A stretch of DNA of 64,000 nt, from positions 1 to 64,000 of the forward strand of contig NZ_BILY01000012.1 of NCBI RefSeq assembly GCF_004000805.1. The letters are read 5' to 3'. Of the stretch, positions 35,426 through 43,567 are shown piece after piece. This stretch comes from Paenibacillus glycanilyticus NBRC 16618 (GTDB lineage: Bacteria; Bacillota; Bacilli; Paenibacillales; Paenibacillaceae). The notes beneath the pieces are model-generated. The model made no database searches. It saw only the letters and a list, made by a program, of their open reading frames with translations, and was not told the origin of the DNA. The position numbers were made by a program, and so were the translations under genes. Positions within the stretch are counted from its first letter, which is position 1, and every line of letters begins with the position of its first letter.

Positions 35426-35485
35426 ATAACTATAATCCCAAGTAAATCGGTGTGAAAAATTTAGATTAAGCTGGAGGCGGTATTC

Positions 35486-36253
35486 ATGCTAACGATTGAG
35501 CGATTAAACAAGACTTTTGCGGCTCCTGCAGGACCTGTGGTAGCGCTAAGCAATATTCGGCTGCAGGTAGAGCGGGGACAATTCGTTACCTTCATCGGAC
35601 CAAGCGGCTGCGGCAAGAGTACTTTGCTCAAGATCGTAGCAGGGCTGGATACGGCTTACGAAGGAACGGTCGAGTTAAACGGCAAGGCCATTACGGGACC
35701 GGGCGTGGATAAAGGTTTTATTTTTCAAGAGCCCAGGTTGTTCCCATGGCTGACCGTCGAGAAGAACATTGCCGCCAACCTGTCGCTTGGCAACGCGCAA
35801 GTTCGCCGCCAGGTCGACGAGCTGATTGAGCTGGTACGCCTGAAGGGGTTCGAGAAGGCTTATCCGAAGGAGTTATCCGGCGGGATGGCCCAGCGGGTCG
35901 CGATTGCGAGAGCGCTGCTCCGCAAGCCGGAGGTTCTGCTGCTCGACGAGCCGTTCGGCGCGCTGGATGCCTTTACCCGGACGCACATGCAGGAGGCGCT
36001 GCTCGACATCTGGCGAAGCAGCAAGACGACGATGCTGTTCGTGACGCATGATTTGGACGAAGCGGTATTCCTCGGGGAGAAGGTCGTTATTATGAACCCG
36101 CGACCCGGCCATATCCGCAATGTCATTAACGTGGATCTTCCCTACCCGCGCAAGCGGACGGGAGCAGCCTTCCAGGAGCTTCGCTCGAAGGTGCTTGGCG
36201 AGTTTGAAAAGGTAGAACAGCCGCCCCTGCTTGATCAGGGTGCAGGCATTTAA
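35486..36253 (+). CDS. Sulfonate/nitrate-type ABC transporter ATPase
   Basis: 255 aa. Walker [10 protein letters not shown] (about 39-47), signature [15 protein letters not shown], Walker [13 protein letters not shown], and switch His in [10 protein letters not shown]. Matches the SsuB/TauB group by its partners. RBS GGAGG precedes the ATG. First gene of an operon of ATPase, binding protein, two permeases and a flavin monooxygenase. Confidence 0.92.
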   Translation: MLTIERLNKTFAAPAGPVVALSNIRLQVERGQFVTFIGPSGCGKSTLLKIVAGLDTAYEGTVELNGKAITGPGVDKGFIFQEPRLFPWLTVEKNIAANLSLGNAQVRRQVDELIELVRLKGFEKAYPKELSGGMAQRVAIARALLRKPEVLLLDEPFGALDAFTRTHMQEALLDIWRSSKTTMLFVTHDLDEAVFLGEKVVIMNPRPGHIRNVINVDLPYPRKRTGAAFQELRSKVLGEFEKVEQPPLLDQGAGI

Positions 36254-36280
36254 TCGGAAACTTAAGGGAGATGCGTATAT

Positions 36281-37336
36281 ATGAGAAAAAAATACGGTTT
36301 GATAACGGCAATCATCGCTTTGGTTCTTATCGTAGCGGGCTGCGGCAATTCCAATAACAATGCCGGCGGCAACAACAAGCCTGCCGAATCGGCTGGTGCT
36401 TCGGCGAATGCGGAAGGCAATGCCTCGACGGCTCCGGCTTCCTATGACGGCGTAACCGTTAAGATCGGCGTGCAGGGCAAGGGCGGCCTGTTCGGCAAAG
36501 CGCAAGAGGAGAAATGGTTTGAAACTGCCTTTGAAGCGCTGGGCGCCAAGGTGGAATGGGTAGAGTTCCAAAGCGGTCCTCCGATGATTGAAGCGATGGC
36601 TTCCAATCATCTCGATTTTGCCGGCATGGGCAATATGCCTCCGATCGCGGCGCAGGCGGCAGGCGTTGATTTCACGATCATCTCGCAGCTGCTCGACGGC
36701 AAGAACAACGTGGCGATCATTGTTCCGGCAGACAGCGACATTAAGAGCATTGCCGATCTGAAAGGCAAGAAGGTAGCGGTAACGAAGGGCAGCAACGCTT
36801 ACAACTTCCTCTACCGGGTACTGGATAAGGCCGGTCTGAAGCAATCCGATATTCAAGAGATTCAGTTGCAGCCGGATGAGACGCAGCCTTCCTTCGAGGG
36901 CGGCAAGGTAGACGCATGGGCGGTATGGGATCCGTACATTTCCCTGAATACGCTGAGCGGCAAAGCCCGCGTGCTGGCAGACGGCGAGAGCGAAGGCGTA
37001 TTGTCCCCGTCGTTCCAGCTGGTTCGTTCGGAATTTGCGAAGAAGTATCCGGACCTTGTGACGCTGTATCTGAAGACATTCGAAGAGGCTCGCAAATGGG
37101 AAGCGGACAATCAAGACGAGGCTTTCAAGCGTTACGCCGACGAGCGCAGCATTCCGCTTGAACTGGTGAAGGGCATTCAGGACCGTTCGACCATGATTAA
37201 TATTCCGGTAAGCGACGAGACAATCGCCGAGCAGCAAAAAACGGCCGATTTCCAATACGAATTAGGCACTATCCGCAAACAGATTAAGGTCGCTGACGTG
37301 TTCGACAACCAATACATCGAAAAAGCTCTTAAGTAA
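36281..37336 (+). CDS. Aliphatic sulfonate-type binding lipoprotein (SsuA-like)
   Basis: 351 aa. Lipoprotein signal ending LVLIVAGC (Cys about 21), then a type 2 periplasmic-binding fold with VEWVEFQSGPPMIEAMAS and GMGNMPPIAAQAAG, typical of SsuA/TauA proteins. It should bind a sulfonate or similar organosulfur compound outside the cell. RBS AAGGGAG precedes the ATG. Confidence 0.9.
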   Translation: MRKKYGLITAIIALVLIVAGCGNSNNNAGGNNKPAESAGASANAEGNASTAPASYDGVTVKIGVQGKGGLFGKAQEEKWFETAFEALGAKVEWVEFQSGPPMIEAMASNHLDFAGMGNMPPIAAQAAGVDFTIISQLLDGKNNVAIIVPADSDIKSIADLKGKKVAVTKGSNAYNFLYRVLDKAGLKQSDIQEIQLQPDETQPSFEGGKVDAWAVWDPYISLNTLSGKARVLADGESEGVLSPSFQLVRSEFAKKYPDLVTLYLKTFEEARKWEADNQDEAFKRYADERSIPLELVKGIQDRSTMINIPVSDETIAEQQKTADFQYELGTIRKQIKVADVFDNQYIEKALK

Positions 37337-37351
37337 AGAAGAGGTGTAATC

Positions 37352-38146
37352 ATGCAGATAACGAGGAATAAGCTTGCGTTTCGCGCGGTTCACGTGCTGA
37401 TCGGAATGATGGTTCCGCTGGCCGTGCTGGTCATCTGGCAGATCGCGTCCTCAAACGGATGGGTGAATGCCGTGCTGATCCCTCCTCCGAAGGACATTGT
37501 GGACGAATTCGGACGCATGCTCTCCTCGGGCGAGCTGCTGAGCAACCTGCGCGTTTCGGCGGGCAGGGCAGCGCTTGGGTTCCTTATCGGCGGTGGGCTG
37601 GGCTTAGCGGCCGGATTATGGGTAGGCTTCTCGCTCAAAGCCGAGCGGCTGCTCGATCCGTCGCTGCAGCTGCTCCGGACGCTGCCTCACCTTGCCGTGG
37701 CCCCGCTTTTTATTTTGTGGTTCGGCTTTGGCGAGACGTCCAAAATCCTTCTCATCGCAAAGGGGGCCTTCTTCCCCCTCTACGTGAACGCCTTCCTTGG
37801 CGTCCGTTCCGTAGACCGCAATTTGTTTGACGTAGCGCGCGTGCTGGAATTTACGAGATGGCAGACGATTACGAAGCTTATTCTTCCTGCCTCTCTTCCT
37901 TCTCTCTTTCTCGGCATTCGGCTTTCCATCGCGGTAAGCTGGCTTGGCTTGGTCGTAGCCGAGATGATGGGCTCCAGCTCCGGCATCGGTTATATCATTA
38001 ACGACGCGCGATCGTTCTCGCTGACGTCCGTTATTTTCGTAGGCATTATTGTGTTCGCGGTAGTTGGCAAGGTTACCGATTCGCTGGTAAGGCTGGCGGA
38101 GAAGAGACTTTTGCGCTGGCGGGATTCCTTAGGCGGGGAGGGATAA
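37352..38146 (+). CDS. Sulfonate-type ABC transporter permease 1 (SsuC-like)
   Basis: 264 aa, about six hydrophobic segments. Core PLFILWFGFGETSKILLIA and VARVLEFTRWQTITKLILP (EAA-type loop). It is a close paralogue of the next gene, so the channel may be a heterodimer rather than the usual SsuC homodimer. Confidence 0.92.
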   Translation: MQITRNKLAFRAVHVLIGMMVPLAVLVIWQIASSNGWVNAVLIPPPKDIVDEFGRMLSSGELLSNLRVSAGRAALGFLIGGGLGLAAGLWVGFSLKAERLLDPSLQLLRTLPHLAVAPLFILWFGFGETSKILLIAKGAFFPLYVNAFLGVRSVDRNLFDVARVLEFTRWQTITKLILPASLPSLFLGIRLSIAVSWLGLVVAEMMGSSSGIGYIINDARSFSLTSVIFVGIIVFAVVGKVTDSLVRLAEKRLLRWRDSLGGEG

Positions 38147-38150
38147 TGGG

Positions 38151-38984
38151 ATGAGTGCAAACGAGGTGACATTAGGCTCTAAAGCCGGCGGAAGGCAAGC
38201 GGCGATTGGCCGGAAGCGCCGGGCGGGAATGCCGAAGTGGCTGTACGGCTGGGTACTGCCCGTTATCGTGCTGGCCTTGTGGGAATCGGCATCGGCGCTT
38301 GGACTTATATCCGAATCGGCATTGCCGGCGCCATCCCGGATTGCGGAGGCGTTCTGGAAGCTTTGCGTGGACGGGGATATGGCGAAGCATGTATCGACAA
38401 GCGCGATTCGGGCAGGCGGAGGTTTCTTGCTTGGCGGCGCGACGGGCCTATTGCTTGGCGTATTTACCGGTCTTGGCAAATGGGCAGAGCGCACGCTTGA
38501 TCCAAGCATTCAAATGCTGCGGACGGTTCCGCTGCTTGCGGTAATTCCGCTCTTCATTCTTTGGTTCGGAGTAGGCGAATTCTCGAAGGTTCTGCTCATT
38601 GCGCTAGGTTCTTTCTTCCCGCTTTACTTCCATACGCATCTTGGCGTTCGCAGCGCGGACCGCAAGCTGTACGAGGTGACGCGCATTCTGCAATATTCCA
38701 AGCTACAGCTGCTGACGAAGCTCATTATTCCGGCGGCGCTTCCGAATATTCTGCTTGGCGTCCGGTTGTCCGTCGGGACCTCCTGGCTGCTGCTTGCCGT
38801 AGCGGAGATGATGGGCGCAAGCGCCGGTGTCGGCTATATGATTCAGGATGCCCGCGTGTATGGGCAGACGGATATCGTGTTCGTTGGCATTATTTTGTTC
38901 GCTCTGGTCGGCAAGCTGTCGGATTCGGTCGTGCGGCTGGTGGAGAGAAGATGCCTTCGCTGGAACAACAGCTATAAAGGTTAA
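38151..38984 (+). CDS. Sulfonate-type ABC transporter permease 2 (SsuC-like)
   Basis: 277 aa, about six hydrophobic segments. PLFILWFGVGEFSKVLLIA and VAEMMGASAGVGYMI repeat those of the previous permease with similar spacing. Starts 5 bp after it. It has a longer, basic N-terminal tail. Confidence 0.92.
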   Translation: MSANEVTLGSKAGGRQAAIGRKRRAGMPKWLYGWVLPVIVLALWESASALGLISESALPAPSRIAEAFWKLCVDGDMAKHVSTSAIRAGGGFLLGGATGLLLGVFTGLGKWAERTLDPSIQMLRTVPLLAVIPLFILWFGVGEFSKVLLIALGSFFPLYFHTHLGVRSADRKLYEVTRILQYSKLQLLTKLIIPAALPNILLGVRLSVGTSWLLLAVAEMMGASAGVGYMIQDARVYGQTDIVFVGIILFALVGKLSDSVVRLVERRCLRWNNSYKG

Positions 38985-39022
38985 GGATAGATCGAAACTT
39001 ACTTGGAAAGTGGGGAATAGGC

Positions 39023-40375
39023 ATGAGTCGACAACGACAAGGGCAGCTTCATCTAGGCGCGTTTATTTATTTCACGGGGCATCATCATGCCGGCTGGCGT
39101 CATCCGGAATCCGGCGTGGAGCGGATGTTCGATATCGAATGGTATAAGCGGATCGCAAAGTCGGCGGAGAAGGGCAAGTTCGATATGATCTTTTTTGCGG
39201 ATCTGCTGCACTTGATCTATCCAAGCCGCGCGGCGGCAGGCATGCTCGACCCGGTGGCGCTGCTGTCCGCTTTGTCTACGGTAACGGAGAAAATCGGCCT
39301 GACGGCCACGCTGTCGACGACTTATAACGAGCCTTATAATGCGGCACGCCGTTTTGCTACGCTTGACCATTTGAGCGGCGGCCGGGCCGGCTGGAACATT
39401 GTAACGTCCCAGGTCGATACGGAGGCCCGCAACTTCGGCAGGGAGAAACATCCGGTGCATGCGACGCGCTATGAGATGGCGAAGGAGTTTGTAGACGTTG
39501 TAACGGCGCTGTGGGACAGCTGGCCGCAGGAGTCGCTCGTGATGGACCGGGCATCGGGAACGTTCGCGGATGAGTCGAAGTTCCGCGCCGCCGATTACGG
39601 CGGGCAATTCTATTCCGCGCATGGGCTGCTGAATGTGCCGCGTCCGCCGCAAGGCTACCCGGTGCTTATTCAGGCGGGTTCGTCGGGACCTGGGCAGGAC
39701 TTTGCCGCTAGCATTGGCGAGGTGATCTTCACGGCGCAGACCTCGCTGGCTTCCGCTCAGGGCTTCTACCGGAGCGTAAATGAGAAGCTGATCGCGGCAG
39801 GACGGGAGCGGGGAAGCCTGCTCATTATGCCGGGACTGTCGCCTATCCTTGGCTCGACGGTAGAGGAAGCCCGCCGCAAGGAGCGGGAGCTTCTTGACCT
39901 GATCGATCCGCAGGAAGCGGTCATGATGGTATCCGGTATGCTTCAGACGGACCTCAGCAAATTCCCGGCAGACGGTCCGCTGCCGGACATTCCGGATCCG
40001 GTGGAAGCAAGCAACGGCATGAAAAGCCGCGTCCAGCTTATTATGGACCTTGCCCGCAAAGACAACTTGTCCATTATCGAGCTTGGCCGCAGACTTCTAG
40101 GCGCCCGGGGGCATATGCAATTCGTCGGCACGCCGGAGCAGCTTGCTGATCTAATGGAAGAATGGTATGACGGTTACGGCTGCGACGGCTTTAACATCAT
40201 GCCGCCGGTATTGCCGGGCGATCTGGACGATTTCGTGGAGCAAGTCGTTCCGGTGCTTCAGCGCCGCGGGCTCTACCGCGAGGAGTACGAGGGCTCCACG
40301 CTGCGCGAGCATCTGGGGCTGCCGGTGCCGTCGGTCGATCATTTCAAGAGACTAGCCGGTTTACAGCAGGCATAA
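39023..40375 (+). CDS. LLM-class FMN-dependent monooxygenase (NtaA/SnaA/DszA family)
   Basis: 450 aa, normal family length. LGAFIYFTGHHHAGWRHP, FADLLHLI, RFATLDHLSGGRAGWNIVTS and PPQGYPVLIQAGSSGPGQ are family blocks. Members use reduced FMN and O2 to break C-S or C-N bonds, e.g. in sulfone or nitrilotriacetate breakdown. With a sulfonate-type importer the likely role is releasing sulfite from imported organosulfur compounds. A flavin reductase partner is not in the window. Confidence 0.92.
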   Translation: MSRQRQGQLHLGAFIYFTGHHHAGWRHPESGVERMFDIEWYKRIAKSAEKGKFDMIFFADLLHLIYPSRAAAGMLDPVALLSALSTVTEKIGLTATLSTTYNEPYNAARRFATLDHLSGGRAGWNIVTSQVDTEARNFGREKHPVHATRYEMAKEFVDVVTALWDSWPQESLVMDRASGTFADESKFRAADYGGQFYSAHGLLNVPRPPQGYPVLIQAGSSGPGQDFAASIGEVIFTAQTSLASAQGFYRSVNEKLIAAGRERGSLLIMPGLSPILGSTVEEARRKERELLDLIDPQEAVMMVSGMLQTDLSKFPADGPLPDIPDPVEASNGMKSRVQLIMDLARKDNLSIIELGRRLLGARGHMQFVGTPEQLADLMEEWYDGYGCDGFNIMPPVLPGDLDDFVEQVVPVLQRRGLYREEYEGSTLREHLGLPVPSVDHFKRLAGLQQA

Positions 40376-40413
40376 CTCATTTTTATATCCATGGACTTAT
40401 CTGGCAACAGGTT

Positions 40414-40441
40414 AAAGGCACCCGAAGGGGTGTCTTTTTTT
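40414..40441 (+). terminator. Terminator of the sulfonate operon
   Basis: AAAGGCACCC pairs with GGGGTGTCTTT around GAA, followed by a run of T (40434-40441). Confidence 0.85.
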
Positions 40442-40531
40442 GTCCTAGTGAGAGGGTGGGCGTTTATATGGTATATTCAAGGAAGAAGGCGATAGCCCTG
40501 ACAACAATCCATTCCGAAGGATGTGCGAACA

Positions 40532-41239
40532 ATGATTCTAGAAGAGGTCATGCAGGAGCTTAAAGGGCTTGGCAAGGAAAGAACCAAGAAGATTTATATG
40601 GGCAATGGCGCGCACGAACCGCTGTTTGGCGTGGCGACAGGCGAGATGAAGCCTATTTTCCGCAAAATCAAACATAATCAGCCGCTGGCCGATCAGCTGT
40701 ATGCAACAGGCAATTACGATGCCATGTATTTCGCCGGGATCATTGCCGAACCAAAGGCGATGACCGAGGCGGATTTCGAGCGTTGGATCGACAGCGCGTA
40801 TTTCTATATGATCTCCGACTATGTGGTGGCGGTCACCTTATCCGAGACGGACATCGCCCAAGAGGTGTCGGATAAATGGATTGCAAGCGGCGAAGAGCTG
40901 AAGATGTCGGCGGGCTGGAGCTGCTACTGCTGGCTGCTTGGCAATCGCAAGGACAGCGAGTTCTCCGAGGAGAAAATCGCCGGCATGCTGGAGCTGGTGA
41001 AAAATACGATCCACGATGCTCCCGAGCGGACCAAATATTCGATGAACAACTTCTTGTACACGGTGGCCATATCGTACAAGCCGCTTCATGATAAGGCGGT
41101 TGAGATCGCGAAGGAAGTAGGTCCGGTTGAGGTCGGTCAAGACACGAAGAAAAGCAAGCACATCAACGCTGCCGTTAATATCGAGAAGTTTTTAGGCAGA
41201 GGGCAGGTTGGCTTCAAACGCAAGTATGTAAGATGTTAG
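40532..41239 (+). CDS. DNA alkylation repair (AlkD-like) HEAT-repeat protein
   Basis: 235 aa from the ATG at 40532, ten bases after AAGGA; a GTG at 40523 sits too near the RBS. All-helical, with HEAT-like repeats. AlkD enzymes excise alkylated bases without flipping them. Blocks such as FGVATGEMKPIFRKIKHN and SAGWSCYCWLLGNRKDSEF place it among YdeI/AlkD-like proteins; catalytic activity cannot be confirmed from sequence alone. Single-gene unit between two terminators. Confidence 0.82.
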   Translation: MILEEVMQELKGLGKERTKKIYMGNGAHEPLFGVATGEMKPIFRKIKHNQPLADQLYATGNYDAMYFAGIIAEPKAMTEADFERWIDSAYFYMISDYVVAVTLSETDIAQEVSDKWIASGEELKMSAGWSCYCWLLGNRKDSEFSEEKIAGMLELVKNTIHDAPERTKYSMNNFLYTVAISYKPLHDKAVEIAKEVGPVEVGQDTKKSKHINAAVNIEKFLGRGQVGFKRKYVRC

Positions 41240-41249
41240 GCTCAAAAAA

Positions 41250-41275
41250 GGCGCCCGGATTCCGGGCGCCTTTTT
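41250..41275 (+). terminator. Terminator after the AlkD-like gene
   Basis: GGCGCCCGG, loop ATT, CCGGGCGCC (41250-41270), then TTTTT. Confidence 0.92.
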
Positions 41276-41344
41276 GATTGGTTTTATTTCCTCCGGCTTG
41301 CGGATACTAGTTCACGGAACGTAAGTACCTAGAGGAGGATGAAT

Positions 41345-41959
41345 ATGAAACAGCTTTGGCTTTTCAGCATGTTGTGCATACTTATTCTGCTTCAAGCGGA
41401 CCTGGCTGAAGCTATGCCTGCGGATCCCTCTTTGCTAAGGTCTCTTCAACAAGGAGGCTACATCCTGTATGTCAGGCATGGAGACGCAACGGTTGGCACC
41501 GACTCGCCAAGAATCAACTTCAATGACTGCTCAACCCAAAGAAATCTTTCGGAGACCGGCAGGAGCCAGGCTGTAAGCTATGGAAATGCGCTTCGCCAAT
41601 TGCATATCCCCGTTCAGATGCCGGTTGTTGCAAGCCCGTTCTGCAGGACCAAGGAGTCCGCCGAGCTAGCATTCGGAGCAGGTAACGTCCGTACGGATCC
41701 GTTCTGGGTGCGGATCTATCAATTAGGCGGATCCGTTCCTCCTGCCCAGCAAGAAGCTGTTCTAAAAGCTTTATCGGCCCAGTTGGAAATCCCGCCGTCT
41801 CCAGGGACCAACAAGGTTATCATTGCCCATAGCTTCCCACCGGGCGTTGGATTAGGGGAGATCCAATCATTGGGAACGGTTGTTATTAAGCCCAAAGGTC
41901 AAGGAAATGGTTATGAGATTGCAGGGCACTTTGATTTGGATGAGCTGAACTCGCCTTAG
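41345..41959 (+). CDS. Secreted histidine phosphatase superfamily protein
   Basis: 204 aa from the second ATG (41345), six bases after AGGAGG; the first ATG at 41339 abuts the RBS. A signal peptide (about 1-23, MKQLWLFSMLCILILLQADL then AEA) suggests export. RHG motif LYVRHGD with catalytic His45 and the second His in VIIAHS are present. The substrate is unknown. Convergent with the cupin gene, stops overlapping by 4 bp. Confidence 0.88.
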   Translation: MKQLWLFSMLCILILLQADLAEAMPADPSLLRSLQQGGYILYVRHGDATVGTDSPRINFNDCSTQRNLSETGRSQAVSYGNALRQLHIPVQMPVVASPFCRTKESAELAFGAGNVRTDPFWVRIYQLGGSVPPAQQEAVLKALSAQLEIPPSPGTNKVIIAHSFPPGVGLGEIQSLGTVVIKPKGQGNGYEIAGHFDLDELNSP

Positions 41960-42471
41960 CCCTGTTCAGTCGGTTTGGTTTCCTGTACGGTACCAAAAGG
42001 ATGATGGGGCGGAGCATAGATGACATAAACCTTAAGCGGCTCGTTACCTGTGTTTATGACATTGTGCCATGTTCCGGCAGGGACAAGAATGGCGAAGCCC
42101 TCGTAAGCCATGGTTTGAAAGTCCAGATGCTCCTTGCTGTCACCCATTTGTACCAATCCCTGTCCCTGTTCGATTCTAATAAATTGATCGGTTGTCGGAT
42201 GGACCTCCAGCCCAATATCTTCGCCAACATTAATACTCATTAATGTCATTTGAAGGTATTTTCCTGTCCATAATGCGGTACGGTAGTTCCTGTTTTGCTT
42301 GGTTGCATCCTCCAGGTTCACAACCAGCGGGCCTGTTCCGTAATCCTTTAGCGCAATCTCTCTGTAGTACGCATTCGGAGCATTATAGCTCCAATTGTAA
42401 TACCGGGGATTCCAATAATAACCCCAATAGTGGTTAGGCCATTGATCATAGTGGTAAGGATAAAGATACAT
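41956..42471 (-). CDS. Cupin protein with Tyr-rich N-terminus
   Basis: 171 aa. Residues 1-36 are very rich in Tyr, Trp and Asn, like some spore-coat proteins. The rest is one cupin: motif 1 GLEVHPTTDQFIRIEQGQG with His91, motif 2 PAGTWHNVINTG with His136. The second His of motif 1 is Thr (HPT where HPH or HxH is usual), so metal binding may be altered. No signal peptide. A spore-coat or spore-surface role is a guess from the N-terminus. Confidence 0.85.
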   Translation of the reverse strand: MYLYPYHYDQWPNHYWGYYWNPRYYNWSYNAPNAYYREIALKDYGTGPLVVNLEDATKQNRNYRTALWTGKYLQMTLMSINVGEDIGLEVHPTTDQFIRIEQGQGLVQMGDSKEHLDFQTMAYEGFAILVPAGTWHNVINTGNEPLKVYVIYAPPHHPFGTVQETKPTEQG

Positions 42472-42705
42472 CGATGTTCTCCTCTCGGCAAAACGATATA
42501 TTCATCGCTTTATCCTATGCATGCGCCTACCGAAAGGGGAAGAAGCTTCATAACGTCTCTCCGGATACGTTTTTTATCCAATTCGTTTCCAGTTCCTTCT
42601 TATTGAGAAAAAAGTGAACTCCTTTGAGCATTTCTTACGTATATGCATTAACGGACAAGAGAAAATTACTCATACCGATTATGTTCGAAGAGAGGGGAAT
42701 CCACG

Positions 42706-43476
42706 TTGGAATCGATCTGGCTGGAGTATGCGTGGGCATTGCTGATCCTGATAGGATTGGAGGGCTTGTTATCCGCCGATAATGCGCTGGTGCTTGCGGT
42801 AATAGCCAAGAATTTACCGGACGATCAGAAGAAAAGAGCGATTAACTACGGTATTATTATGGCGTTTGTTTTTCGTTTTGGCGCTCTATTCGCAATCTCT
42901 TTCATTGCGAATGTCTGGCAGGTACAGGCGATTGGCGCAGCGTATCTGCTATACCTGGGTTTAAAGCACATTATTCAGGCGCGTTTTGGCAAAAAGAACG
43001 AGGATGTTCACAAAGATGAGAAACAAAAAGCGGGTTCGGGCTTCTGGCCTACAGTAAGCAAAATCGCTATCGCGGATCTCGCGTTTGCAATTGATTCCAT
43101 TCTGGCTGCGGTAGCTCTTGCGCTTGGTTTGCCAGATTCTCCGCTTGGCGAGTTTGGCGGTATGGATGGAGGCAAATTCGCGGTCGTATTGCTTGGCGGC
43201 ATTGCGGGCCTAGTCCTAATTAAATTCGCGGCAACCTGGTTTGTGAAGCTGCTTGCCGATCGCCCGGCACTGGAGACTACGGCGTATGCCATCGTCGCTT
43301 GGGTTGGGGTAAAGCTAGCCGTCATTACGCTGGCGCATGAGGATATCGGCGTTCTGGATCATGATTTCCCTCATAGCACGGGCTGGACGCTCGTATTCTA
43401 TGGCGTGTTGGTTGCGATTGCGCTTCTCGGCTGGTTTGCTCCGGGCAAGAAAACGCAGAAGGTTGAGGCCTCTTAA
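42706..43476 (+). CDS. TerC family membrane protein (YkoY/MeeY-like)
   Basis: 256 aa from a TTG start, eight bases after GAGGGG. Seven or so hydrophobic segments; metal-site motifs SADNALVLAVI and FAIDSILAA are both complete. Relatives export manganese to supply secreted enzymes. The upstream 234 bp (42472-42705) show no yybP-ykoY manganese riboswitch that I can recognise, and no other clear signal. Confidence 0.9.
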   Translation: MESIWLEYAWALLILIGLEGLLSADNALVLAVIAKNLPDDQKKRAINYGIIMAFVFRFGALFAISFIANVWQVQAIGAAYLLYLGLKHIIQARFGKKNEDVHKDEKQKAGSGFWPTVSKIAIADLAFAIDSILAAVALALGLPDSPLGEFGGMDGGKFAVVLLGGIAGLVLIKFAATWFVKLLADRPALETTAYAIVAWVGVKLAVITLAHEDIGVLDHDFPHSTGWTLVFYGVLVAIALLGWFAPGKKTQKVEAS

Positions 43477-43567
43477 GAGAAATTTAGCCCTAAATTTCGT
43501 AAAATGCCTTCTATTAAGGTAATATAGGAGGTATTGTTCGAAGCATAGAAAGCAGGGTTAAGAATAG

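Noticed and set aside
35316..35485. SAM (S-box) or T-box leader before the sulfonate operon
   Set aside because: The S-box core and the T-box AGGGTGG-type sequence are both absent.
42472..42705. Manganese (yybP-ykoY) riboswitch before the TerC-family gene
   Set aside because: TerC/YkoY genes often have one, but the conserved riboswitch segments are not seen here.
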